This document shows, one piece after another, positions 1 through 11,610 of a stretch of DNA of 64,000 nucleotides. Made by a program: the position numbers and the translations under genes. Location of the stretch: contig JAUPFV010000003.1 in assembly GCA_036936605.1 (NCBI GenBank), positions 101,503,278 to 101,567,277 on the forward strand, read 5' to 3'. Position 1 is the stretch's first letter; every line of letters begins with the position of its first letter. This stretch comes from Limnanthes douglasii subsp. nivea. Its lineage: Eukaryota > Streptophyta > Magnoliopsida > Brassicales > Limnanthaceae. The notes beneath the pieces were generated by a model. The model saw nothing but the letters and a program-made list of their open reading frames with translations. It had not been told where the DNA came from and made no database searches.

Positions 1-42
1 GTATGATACTGCAAAGACTAAGTAAATAGCTTGTATGAAATA

Positions 43-306
43 CAAGGCAACCATTTATGTGAGATAAATATAGACACGACAAGACAACCATGCATGTGAG
101 ATAACCATAAATGAGAAGACGCAACCATCTATGTGAGATAAACATAGACGAGGCGGGAAAACCATCTATATTAGATAAACATAGAGAAGACGAGGAAACC
201 ATCTAAGTGAGATAAACATAGATAAGACAAGGCAACCATCTATATGAGATAAACACAAACGAGACGAGGAAATCATCTATTTGAGATAAACATAAATGAG
301 ATGAAC
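43..306. repeat. 37-bp minisatellite, about seven degenerate copies
   Basis: Seven head-to-tail copies of a ~37-bp unit are visible. Each contains a variant of 'aaccatctatgtgagataaa' followed by a variable 'catagacgagacgagg' segment. Units differ mainly by substitutions and 1-4 bp length changes, so the array is old. It starts close to the left window edge and may continue outside. No coding frame is kept. Confidence 0.8.
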
Positions 307-310
307 AAAA

Positions 311-698
311 TAAGAACCAACCAAGCAGAAAAATGGTTTCCATGATAAGAATAATGTTCTACCCGATAGGTTCGTACCTGATGGAGGCACTAACCGAGCA
401 TCCAAACTTGACGCCCAAGCTAAATGTTACCACGAAATGATACATATTAAAAATGTGCCCCTGTAGTTGTCACGAACGTGACTAATATTAAATGCATGAT
501 TAATATTGTTCAAAGAATAATGGTTATTATAGAAATGTAAATGTGAAAGTGGGAAAATATATAAATAAGAAGACAACCCTAAATATAAAGGATCTGAATA
601 ATTTTATTTTGTTATTCTCTCCCGATTACTTAATGTTATTGTGGCTTAACCTTTGAGGACACCTTTTCCCATCAATTGTAGATTCAAAGAATATATCA
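311..698. other. spacer with no recognisable gene
   Basis: A less AT-biased stretch (about 360-480) is followed by AT-rich sequence. 'atataaataag' near 560 could be a TATA box, as in an LTR, but no partner repeat or coding remnant supports this. Nothing else is seen. Confidence 0.4.
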
Positions 699-1462
699 TG
701 CAATTATCGGTCTGTGGGTCGAAACTCTATAACTGAAACACAAAAAAAATATATACATATAACATGATGGTTATGATATAAAATGCAGAGGACGGTAAAA
801 AATACATATATTGATCATTTAGTTTATATGCAAACAATGAAACATAATGCTTTATTTAGTAGATAACGAAACATTTGATGTCGAAGGTCATAGTGTTTTC
901 TATGAAGTACGAGTAATGGCTTCGAATAATCACTTGAAAAATTAGTGATTATATGGATTTGAGTAGAAGATCAGTTTCTGGTATTTAGGGTTAAGAGAGT
1001 GAGAGGGAAAGAAAAAGAGAGAGAGAATAGTGGAAGAAAAAAAACACAATGTTGTTCTTTTTATTTTTTATTTCTACATATACCTAAGGACTTGTGAATG
1101 TACTTCGGAAATAAGAGATGTACTCAGTTGCATGTTATTTACTTAGGATATGTATACTTATTAATACTACTAACCTCACCATTGGGCTCTTACCACTAAT
1201 GTTTGTTGCTCTCATGTCCATAAGGGACAATAAATTTATTGGACCTACATGACCCAATAACTATAATGTCATATTCAAAAACCTTTATATTAGATCCACA
1301 TCAGTTCAACTGATATCTATACTATATATTTTATGAAGCTATCATAATTATATGTTGTTCCAAAAAACTGAATGATGGTTACAACGATCAAACTTATAAT
1401 TGTAAGAGTTTAGATACTTTAAATCTAAAAAATGATATATTCCAATTTATGATATCCTTACA
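699..1462 (-). mobile_element. probable 3' LTR of a minus-oriented LTR retrotransposon
   Basis: This block shares dispersed but collinear similarity with 7,353-7,760, for example 'catgatggttatgatat' at about 763 and 7,418, and 'acttgtgaat' at about 1,090 and 7,700. It ends in '...ccttaca', directly followed by 'atctcccactt', which on the minus strand reads as a polypurine tract. That is the arrangement expected just before a 3' LTR. It is longer than its partner because of roughly 300 extra bases around 1,110-1,440. The outer end (699) is estimated from alignment with the partner. Known: plant copia elements commonly have an AAGTGGGAGATTG-type tract. Inferred: the LTR identity. Confidence 0.5.
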
Positions 1463-1473
1463 ATCTCCCACTT
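1463..1473 (-). promoter_or_regulatory. polypurine tract (plus-strand primer site)
   Basis: Plus-strand 'atctcccactt' is 'aagtgggagat' on the minus strand, immediately upstream of the putative 3' LTR. It matches the usual purine-rich primer of plant copia-type elements. Confidence 0.5.
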
Positions 1474-4400
1474 GAATCATCTCATGTATTGAAATATAAC
1501 CACCAAAGTATGCAATATATAACATTGTATTTTACAAGTAACTCAACATGTCTTATCACTTTACATGATCATCAGAAAATACCTAAGGAGGGTGTGTCAC
1601 TTAATAAGTAATAATTAATATATAATCACATGTACAACTACCACTTAAAAATATGTCTTCTCAAGGACTACATTGTAGAAATCACACGACCTCTTAATCA
1701 TCACATATTAATTTACAATTAGTTCAGCTTAACTTAATTGAGATTGTTGAATTAAAAATTTAAATAAGAGCAAAACTAATCAATTCATTATTTAGACAAA
1801 ATTATCCACACGAAAACTAAACAATAATGCAATATAAACCTAAAGTGAATAGTGAATTATAAAAAAAACTTATACTAAATATGGATATCCTCTCCAAAGA
1901 AAACTCTAACGTAAATGTTGCGTTCATTATTAATCTTGTACTTTTCTGTAATATGAATAAAATAATAGGTTTGATTCTTATTTAACTGATTTTTTTTACT
2001 ATAAGAAACTGAATATTTTTTTTTATTAGATTTTATTTAATATGCTCTAGAATTTTTTCTTATAAAATATACAAATATAAATAAAACAATTTGATCTAAG
2101 ATTTGCTTAACCATACATTCATGGCACACAAATGATATTCTCAATTTCCCAATTTTTTATATAGCAACATGCAATGATTTTATTATTGAATAGCAGAATA
2201 ACAATATCCAACTGTTACAATGGTCCATTCTCTGAATACTAAGTATTTACTCAGGATTCTTATCATTATTGTTATACCTTATCCTGTTTTAGCATGCAAT
2301 TAATGTATGTCTCTTGTGATAAACTCGTAGAATATTAAAAGTAATTTTGATAAATCTTGGTTCTTAACACATAAATGTCATCCAAATATTTCACACTTAA
2401 TCTCTTCATTGCGTTTTTTTAGCATGCAAGTTCTTATAATTTATGGCAATGGTAAGTTATCAACATGTAGCCCTCAATCTACCTCTACTCTCATTGAAAT
2501 TGTGAAGTCGAGAATAATCTACTAAGTTTATCTCAAAAATACATTACTAGTTTGAAACATTATGATACTATTAATGAAACACTTCAACTGAAATATGATA
2601 AAGGATTTTTAATGCTACAAACCATTCACTTTGACTGAAATATACATATGATTATTATAAACCTATTGACTTTGGACCAACTAACCTTTTGTAACATATC
2701 ATACTCAATTAATAAGGTCACTGAGCTATAATATATATCAGGTTTTCTCAAAGTTACCATTTAGAGAAATATAATTTTAATACTCATCCACTGAAGCTTA
2801 AAGATAAAGTGTGCAAGTTGTACTATGATTATCTTGAAAGAATCTTCCGCTTGACTGAAATGAAGGTTCTCTTAAAATTGAATCTTCTTATGTTGGATGA
2901 AACGTATTTGGTGCAAGACCTTATGCATGTCTTATCATGCTACCTTTGAGTTAAGCATGGTTCAAATATATGACAATATGTTAGTCTTTCTTTTTGTAGA
3001 TCACTCTTATTACGATAATATATGACAATATGTTAGTCTTTTCTCTTAAGAACTTAAACTGAATTATTTTACATCAATTATCACTCTTATTACGATAATA
3101 CATAATTTATAATTTTCATTCTATGTTGTATTATGAAAGATTAAACTGAATTTTTCCTTTATAATATAAGAATATAATTTTTTTTTTATGTATTTTTTTT
3201 ACAGCTTTACATGAGTTGAAACTCGATTCTTCTATTACATCACAAATAATCTTAAGATTTGTGTATAACTCTTTATGATGTTAGAGAAGATAAATATGGA
3301 TTCTTATGCTTCATTATAAATAATCTTAATGTTATTTTTGAATATTTTATAGAAACACTTAGTAGAAACTAAATACAGAGTATTTCATTACTCTTTCTTC
3401 GTGGGTCTTTGTAAAATACTATACTCATTTTAGTTTATATAATTTCTTAAGGATGTTGAGTTTTTTTTCATGAACAACTACGACTATTTATTCTTAAGTT
3501 AAGATTAGAAAATGATTGATAATGAAAAGATCAAATCAACATTGTTTGAAAATGAATAAATCATTTCTTATTCTTTCAAAAATCAAAGTTGTTCACTGAT
3601 TACTTCACCTCAAACCTAATATCTTCAAAAATAATTTATTGTCACAAATATAAATTTTATATTTTGATCTTAAACTAAATTGTAATAGAAAACCAAACTT
3701 GTAATCATTTTTATTGATAACCAAGCTGATAACAAAACTTATATATGTATCTAGGCTTTGAACAGTAACTCGTCCCTGGACTATCGCGTTTGGTGGAAAA
3801 TAGTCCATGGACTTTCAAAAGTCCGTTCGTAGTCCCTCGACTATCCAGTTTGGATAAAGTTAATCTCCTTTCATGTGTTGACTATCATTGTTTTAACAGA
3901 TAGTCTCTCAACTATTCATTTTCGATAAATTTAGTCCTTTGACTTTCTATTTTTGATAAAGTTATTCATCTTAATAAACATGCGCATGTGACTAACTTTA
4001 TCCAAAATAGATAGTCTATGGACTACCAACGGACTTTTGAAAGTCCAAAGACTATCTGTCACCAAAGTCGATAGTCTAGGGACGAGTTATTGTTCAAAGC
4101 CTATGTATCTAAACTAAAATAACTATTAATGTATTGAACTATAGTTCCCTATAGCTAGACTCATAGGCCTTCGTTTGCACCAGATATCCTTAAATATACA
4201 AGCCTCTAAAACGATAGTTATGTTTAAGATTAATGTATTATTTTAATAACTACCTCTGAATGTATTGTCTTAATAATGATTTGTTTCATAATCTAACTAA
4301 ACAAAATAGATCACGACATTGTTCACTACACTACCATACATCCTTTTAGTGGAAACCACATAGGTCGTGGAAACCACATAGGTCATATATTACACACATA

Positions 4401-7338
4401 ATGTTTTTACTCAAATGGTATCTGGTTCTGGCTTACAAGACTTCAACTTGTCAATGACTTCCAATAATGATAAAGAATGATAATAATATAGCCAAATGAT
4501 ATTTATGAATTATATACTTTATTTTGGTCATCTCTATATATGAGCTATTTATATATAAATTTCTGAGTTTATTTAAAGACTTATATTGCTCAGTATGCAC
4601 CTAATTTCTTTTACTTGGTTTTTTTCCTTTTGACATATCCAATGCATATATAAAAAATCAAATTAGTCAAGAAGCTCTGTAGAAATCGAAAAACTAGCTT
4701 CTTAACCTCCTCATGAAAGTTATAATATCAATTCTTGTGATAAATGTATATTTATTTGTCCTGCGATTTCAATTTATTATACTCTATAATATATGAATAT
4801 GCATATCATTTTTATCATAACGGTGTTGTAGGCCCCATTATATATAATGGTTCGTAGTTATGGCTTATAAAAAAGAAAGTTAATAGGACTCATCAAGGAG
4901 AAACTATATTTTTTAGATTAAAAATTATAATTTTACTCGATATAACTTGTTCATTTTGCAACTTCCTTATGCACGAATCACCAGTGTGCGTAAAGATGTT
5001 TTGCTATCACCAGATTTTAGTAATTTAATGTATATTCTTAATAAAGGGAAACTGTGATGGTTGCAGTTGTAGTAGTCCCTCGAGTGTCTCCAAGAACTAA
5101 AAATAAATTAAAATGAATATAAGAATAAATGTGTAAAAATAACGTTCTTGGCTGAGCCAAGTCTCAAACCTTTCACAACCCTTCTGAATTTATCACATAT
5201 ATTTTTATAATAAACTTTGGCTTGATGCTAAATTATATTTAACCTTATTATATTATGAAAATTAGTGAAACTAAATTATCCTTCCTACTTATGTAAATAA
5301 ATTAGAAAATTTTACTATGTAAGCTTTTTCAGTGTTCAAGTTTGAACCAGTTTTGCTTATTATTATTCAACTTTAACGTTCACAACAAATTATAATCTCA
5401 TCATAACTAAATTAATATGATATAATATGAAGTGTGTAGTTAATATTGATGATCTTACCCTAAAGATCAATAAAAAATAACTCACAAACTTGACCTTGTA
5501 ATAAAATTATAATTGATTTGCTCATAATTATCACACTTATTATGATCTATAATGAAGTATAATGTTAACATTTTTAATTTGATCTGCATTATTTTTCTAT
5601 TTTAATAAACGTAGATATCGTTAAAAACTAAATCATTAAAAATCTGAATTGTGGTAGTGAAATCTACAATTATCTTAATTATTTAATTAGTAAATATATT
5701 ATAGTATGGTTAAATAATACCATATAAACTATAATAGACTCATAATATTGAACTTTCTCTTATTTATTATAGTTCTCTTATCTTGTACTTAAATTTCTGA
5801 GTAAGAGGAAAATATTATCCAATGATATAATCTTACAAATATCATGACATTTCTAATGAATAAACATATCATAAATTATTTTATCAAAATTATTTAGAAT
5901 ATGGTTACATAAAGGTATACATATTATCTAATTTTGATATAAAAAATAATGCACATTACTAAATATACATCATTTTATCTTAATCACCGCATATGTAACA
6001 TAAATAGATGAATACTCCATCCATACATTCATTTGAACTTACTCATCATAATCCTTAGCGAAGACCTTTGGCCATAAACTATAAATTACTTTTAGATGAA
6101 AAATATTCAAATGCAATAATATCGATTCACAATCGTATCTATAAATAACCATGGCTTCTATTAGGTCGATCATGGTTGCTTCATGGAAAACTAAACCAAA
6201 AATATTGAACATTATAGTCCAGTTGTGCATGAGTATGCAAAGTGTAATTGCAACAACAACATCATACAATAGTTTGTTCACCCTTAAATAAATATATACA
6301 TAGTTTTATTTGGGCCATAATAGAAACATAATTACTGGTCATTGGCAATAAGCACCCAAAATATTTTTATGCATAAATCACCAGTAGGGATCATCACTTT
6401 GGCAATATACTCTGGTTGTCATATAGTTCCATAAAGTAAAAACATGAAGTTTTAATGTGCAAATTATGCCAGACAATAATATTTCTAGTTGAAAATACAT
6501 TTTGTGTTGCATTTCATTACAATATAAACATCCAAAGAAATATCTATGATATGAATTATCCTATCAAGAGATCCACAAGGAGGATTTTATTCAAACTACA
6601 AACTTGAAAACAAATAAAATATAGGCATATAAGACATCATCCCATATACTCCAAACTCTGATTGCTCAACGATAGGATGTCATCATTCTGATATCCTAAA
6701 GGACATATATTCACAATAATGTATATTTATTTGATGAGCAAGTAATGAGACAACATAATTGTACATCCTCTAAATATTTAACACAACAAATATATTCTTA
6801 ATTAAACAACACTAACATATCAAAAATGAATAATTTTTTGCAGGTCCGAAAAAGTTTTGGGGAAATAAACACACAACAAACCTAAATAAAGATTACCAAA
6901 GAAAATCCTACGACCATAAGGTTGTCATCACGATAAGAATTAAATATCGTTGTGACGACCACATTTTTGGAACCATTATTACGATGAAACATCTGAGTGT
7001 TGCGGCACTGAAGTTACTATAAACCTTTGTTGTGAACCGTCTCATTGTAATGGTCTTTAAATTTCTAAAATTGTGAAAAGTCCCATTTTGTTAAGAAGTA
7101 GGATTTTTTTGCAAATTCGAAAATTCAAGTATACATAATTTATTCATGTTTTATCAATCATCTTAAACGTGCAATAAAAAACCTCGAATCATAACTTTTT
7201 ATAGTTTCTAAAACAGATAACCAAATCCAATAGATTTCAACATCAATATATAAAATAAAATTTTCCTTCAAATACGAATCAATACTATAAATTGACTAGG
7301 GATAAATATTTTACAAGACTCCTAACAAATAAAGACAA
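1474..7338 (-). mobile_element. internal region of the minus-oriented LTR element, no readable pol
   Basis: The interval between the two LTR-like repeats is very AT-rich on both strands. Short motifs recur ('ttgactgaaata' variants at about 2,590, 2,630 and 2,850), but I could not find integrase, reverse transcriptase or gag motifs. A minus-strand open frame at 6,039-6,281 (80 codons) matches nothing I recognise. A foldback MITE sits at 3,754-4,101, and a small imperfect hairpin at 6,921-6,960 has 16-base arms with about 13 matches. The region is either a non-autonomous derivative or too decayed to read. Confidence 0.35.
3754..4101. mobile_element. foldback MITE, Mutator-like, copy 1 (348 bp)
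   Basis: The element starts 'ggctttgaacagtaactcg' and ends with the inverted version 'cgagttattgttcaaagcc'. The two arms are 109 bp each (3,754-3,862 and 3,993-4,101) around a 130-bp AT-rich centre. The perfect 10-bp direct repeat 'tatgtatcta' lies at 3,744-3,753 and 4,102-4,111. A 9-11 bp duplication with long inverted repeats is characteristic of Mutator-like elements, so this is most likely a non-autonomous MULE. The same 109-bp termini recur in the copy at 22,806-23,231. Arms contain sub-repeats of the type 'agtccctngactatc'. No transposase is encoded. Confidence 0.9.
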
Positions 7339-7350
7339 GTTCTAATACCA
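7339..7350 (-). promoter_or_regulatory. degenerate tRNA-Met primer binding site
   Basis: Plus-strand 'gttctaatacca' is 'tggtattagaac' on the minus strand, close to the plant retrotransposon primer site complementary to initiator tRNA-Met (TGGTATCAGAGC). It is followed after two bases by 'tgttgag', a typical LTR boundary. This sets a minus-strand direction for the element at about 699-7,760. Confidence 0.55.
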
Positions 7351-7352
7351 AC

Positions 7353-7760
7353 TGTTGAGTGCATTGGTTGAACCTTGTAAGTTAAATAATATTAATATAT
7401 ATATATATATATATAGCATGATGGTTATGATATCAAAGGACACAAATGATAGTAAAGACATACGTATATTCATCTTGTAGTGCAAAAAATAAAATAAAAC
7501 GCTTTGTTTTGTAGTCAACCGGTCGTTAGATGTTGAAATTCATAATATTTCTCTCGGAGTATGAATAATAGTTTTGGATAATAACTTCAGTAATTATACA
7601 CTCTCTTTAAGTTCATTAGAACAGACGATCATTTTTTTTTATGTTTATTTAGAAAAAAAACATAAAATTTTATTTCTTTCATCCTTATTTAGACATAAAA
7701 ACTTGTGAATATACTAACTGGATTTTTATGGTTGTTGTCCGATATTCTCCTACTCAAATA
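7353..7760 (-). mobile_element. probable 5' LTR of the minus-oriented element
   Basis: It starts 'tgttgagtgcattgg' next to the primer binding site and is collinear with 699-1,462. It lacks about 300 bases present in the other copy. A (TA)n run lies inside at 7,395-7,415. The far end is approximate: similarity fades near 7,760. Confidence 0.45.
7395..7415. repeat. (TA)n microsatellite
   Basis: An uninterrupted AT dinucleotide run of about 21 bases. The other LTR has only a short, interrupted AT-rich stretch at the same place. Confidence 0.9.
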
Positions 7761-8709
7761 ATATATTTTAGTTTAGAATATCATTTATTTATATATATAT
7801 TCTAAAAATTATAAATTCAAAATTATTTTTTACTTTATTTACCTTATAAAATTTATATTTTGTTTGTTTCTTTGTACCTTTTTGTGAAATAAATCATAGA
7901 TTTAAATTATCGATCTAGTCTCGTTTACATAAACAAAACATGATAAAAAAATAAGTGATTTTTTTCATACTCCTTCACCTTCTTTCAATTGGGATTATAA
8001 ATTGAAAATAATAGTATTGCGACGTTGGTATATATGAACAAAAAATAACATAAAAGTATTTCTTTTATATCATATTTATATATAAAAAAAATGACATAAA
8101 ATATTATTCACATATCCTATAAACTTTTTAATTGAACTATAAATCTAAAAAAATATGTCTTACTTAAATTATATTATATATTTTTAGTTTATATTTTATT
8201 ATTGTTTGTCATGTAAATATTATATATCTTATTATTATATATAAGACACAATATATTTTATAAAATATATTGTGTTTAACTGTTTATATTAGTTGAAGAA
8301 AATTTGATATATTTGATATATAATATCATATTATGTTTGTATATAATTAAGTAATGGCTTATAATTTATATGTTATATCATGTTTTGTTTAAATATGTTA
8401 AAAAAAATTAAAATCTATCTTGTTGTTCAAATATATTTGAATAAATCTTTTTTTATATTGTTATAAAATTTGGCATATCATTTAAAAGATAATTTCTAAA
8501 AAAAATTAGAATAAATGAAGACCCATATCAATAAAATGTAGTCTATTAATAATCAATAAATATAAAACTAATTTATAAAAATAAAACTCAAAATTTGATA
8601 AAGTATGGATAACCACCTATTGATGAATTAATATTTACAGATAATATTAGTCCAAAACATCCATAGTTGTTTTTCTTTCTCTTGTTTTTTGTGAATTTTT
8701 TATATTGTC
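7761..8709. other. AT-rich spacer
   Basis: Very AT-rich with long A and T runs and no usable open frame. The one structured feature is the perfect palindrome at 8,246-8,275. Confidence 0.6.
8246..8275. repeat. perfect 30-bp palindrome
   Basis: Two 15-base arms, beginning 'acacaatatatttta', meet with no loop. The sequence is AT-rich and could form a cruciform. No function is implied by context. Confidence 0.85.
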
Positions 8710-9850
8710 ATATCTTTCAAACCATAGCTCCAAAATGTATTAAAAATACCATTGGTTTTGTTTTTTTTTTAATACAAACAAAACTAGATCTATGAAGGAT
8801 TTATTTATTTTTTTAGTCACAAAATTACGTGTGAATTGGTTGCGAAAAAAAAATGTTGTTTATTTGCAGAATTTCGTATAATTTGGTTACAAAAAATATT
8901 TTTTGTTTAGTTACAGAATTACGTATAATTTGGTTGCGAAAATAAATGTTGTTTAGTTGCAGAAATACATGTAAATGTGTTATAGAAATAAGAAAAAAAG
9001 TAGTTACGGAAATGAGACTTTGGTTGCTAAATAAGTCTGATGCGTGAAAAAATAAAATACAAACCTGGTTTTTGTGAAAATAAGTGGTAATTAGGTGTGA
9101 AACAACTAATTTTTTGTACTTGTGAAAATATGAGTATTTTTATGGTTACTGTTTTTTAAACATTTGGAGTTGCAAAATTACATGCAAATGTCTTGCAAAA
9201 ATAAGAAAAAAGTAGTTGCGAAAATAGGTATTTGGTTGTTAGATAAGTTTAAGTGTGTGAAAAAACAAAATACAAACTTGTTTTGTGAAAAATAAGTTGG
9301 GTGTGAAACAACTAACTTTTTTGTAGTTGTAAAAATATATACATTTTTACGGTGAATTAAAAAAACATTTGGAGTTGCGGAATTACATGCAAATATGTTG
9401 CAAAAATTAGAAGAAAATAGTTAGAGTAATCAAACTTTGGTTGTTACATAAGTCTGAGTGTGTGAAAAAATAAAATACAAACTTGTCTTGTGAAAAAATA
9501 AGTGTTAATTGAAGGTAAAACAAGTAACTTTTCTTAGTTGAAAAAATATATGCATTTTCTGGTGAAAAAAAGATTCTAAAAAAATTAGAGTTGTAGAATT
9601 ACGTGCAATTTGGTTGTGAAATAAGTCTGGAAAAAAATAATTGTTGTTCATATGGAGAATTACGTGTATTTGTTTTTTGCAAAAGTCAATTGTTGTTTAG
9701 TTACGAAATTAGGAACAATTTGGCAGCGAATTGGCATTGAAAATAAAATTCCAAACATATCCCTTATGGATTTTGTTTTGTTCATCTTCAAATAATAGAA
9801 ATATATGTATTTTTAGTTTATTTTTTTGAGCTAGGGTTTGAAAGATATTA
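8710..9850. mobile_element. inverted-arm element with internal tandem array, copy A
   Basis: The left arm (about 8,710-8,810) begins 'atatctttcaaaccatagct'. The right arm (about 9,757-9,850) is its inverted counterpart, ending 'agctagggtttgaaagatat'. Both arms also share an inner 'aacaaaac...' block, and the same arms flank an unrelated array at 54,429-55,121. Inside, about 8,820-9,750, lie diverged tandem repeats. A ~46-bp period is seen near 8,862, 8,910 and 8,955, then a ~210-bp period is anchored on 'gttgcagaattacatgc'-like segments at 8,956, 9,169, 9,374 and 9,590. I found no open frame and no clear target-site duplication. I infer a non-autonomous DNA element; its superfamily is unknown. 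Confidence 0.65.
8820..9750. repeat. ~210-bp tandem array inside copy A
   Basis: Successive units start at 8,956, 9,169, 9,374 and 9,590 (spacings 213, 205 and 216). Each carries 'gttgc.gaattac.tgcaaat', then 'taagtctgagtgtgtgaaa', then 'ataaaatacaaacttg'. Units are diverged and all contain 'ttgcgaaaat'-like submotifs. Confidence 0.75.
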
Positions 9851-11610
9851 GGTTTTGAAGGTAAAAATCAATCAATGGTTGAGAGTTGTACGTATTTGTG
9901 TTTTCGCGGGTACTATTCAAAAATTTATACTGCAAATAATTTTTGGTAAACTTCAAAATCCACATTGTTATTGATAATTTGAAACTTACCCAAATGGTTA
10001 TGAGTAACTTACTTATTAATAAAAAATATTGTCATATATTCAAACCCAACTAAAAAAAATGGACACTTTATTCGATAAAAAATATTTTGATAATTATTTT
10101 TTATTTTGTTTCGACTTAATATGATACAAAATTTGAAACATAGCAAATTTTTATTATTTTACGATGATATTTTGTTTTTTTATTTGCTTAAATCTGAGAT
10201 TTGTTTTTTTTAAAAAATTGTTTTATTTTGTAAAATTGTTGGTTAAAAACTTAAAATCCAATGAAAACAATTGCAAATTTTAAAAAGATTTGGAAAAACA
10301 AAAAGAAAGTCTAAAACAATTATGCAAAAAAACATATTATAAAATAAAATAAAATGAATTATTAAAAAATAAGTAGTTTGTTTCAAAAAAATAAAAATAA
10401 AAATCTTAATAACCAAACAATTGAAAAAAAAAACCCGATATAATACAGTTCGAAAAATAATAATGTAACCTGTAATATTAAAATAAAAGACATTGGAAAA
10501 TATATATTGGAAAACATATACGAATGCATAACGTGTTTTTGGTTAATGTTAATAGTCTAAATTATTTTAATAGTGTTAATATTTAGAAATTTAACTTAAG
10601 ATAACTTAATATGGTAAATCTATAAGCGAACATAAACCTATTTTTATTTTATTTTTTATTTTAATTGAATAACTAATAATCCAAAAAAAAATTTGCTCAA
10701 ACAAAACTAATAAAAACAACAATATTTTGTGTATTTTTGGATTTTCACTATTTATGTTTATTGCAAGTTTTGTTTTTGTTTTGTTTTTGTTTTTTTATAA
10801 TTTTTGTTTGTGTAGGTTCTCTTCATGTAGGTTTACTTGTATCTTTTTTTTGTTTTGATGTTTGTTTTTTTTTTTCTTTCCATTCACTTTGAAAGTTGCT
10901 GTTGCCGTTAAATCTTGCGTTTTGAACTAACTACGCACAAGTTTTTGCAATTTTTTTTTCCTTTTTAATTTGTTTCTAGTTTTATTCGATATTTATATGT
11001 TTTGTCCATAATTTTATTGTTCTCTGACTTAATTTTACGTGAGTCCAAAGTGTTTAGTGTACATAGTTCAATTTATTTGGATCCAATATTACTTTATATC
11101 ATTTTTTTTACTAAATAAGATTCTTCCAAAATATATCCCGTACATGTATATGAATAATAATTTTATTTTTTGACTTTTTCATCTTTACAAATGGTTCTAT
11201 CAATAACATCAACAAAATAAACACGTTCTTGCAGCTATATCAAGTTCTACCGGAGTAATCTATAAACAAAAGAAAATCTAACCTGATAACCTACTCAAGA
11301 ATATCACAACATGGAACAACACCAATTAAAGCCGTAACAAGCTTCAGGAATAGTACATTGCTTTAAAATACTTAGAAATGTCAATTTACACAAGTAACAA
11401 AGCATGTTACTTTGATGAATCGATCAACAAAATAAGAAAGAAAATTCAATATTAGGATTGTAAATAATTATCTTTTAGGGGTAGGTTAGTACTGATCCAA
11501 TCAGTACTAATGATCATTGCATCCTACCACACTTAAAGTTGTCTTCTACCTAAGACTTTTATTAACATGATTGAATTTGTTTTAATATATTGTTATGAGG
11601 ATCAAAGGAT
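9851..11610. other. AT-rich spacer, nothing recognised
   Basis: Long homopolymer-rich AT sequence. No coding remnant or repeat structure was found until the LINE motif near 11,629. Confidence 0.55.

Noticed and set aside
43..306. CRISPR-like regular repeats
   Set aside because: Units are contiguous and diverged with no unique spacers, and the window is plant nuclear DNA.
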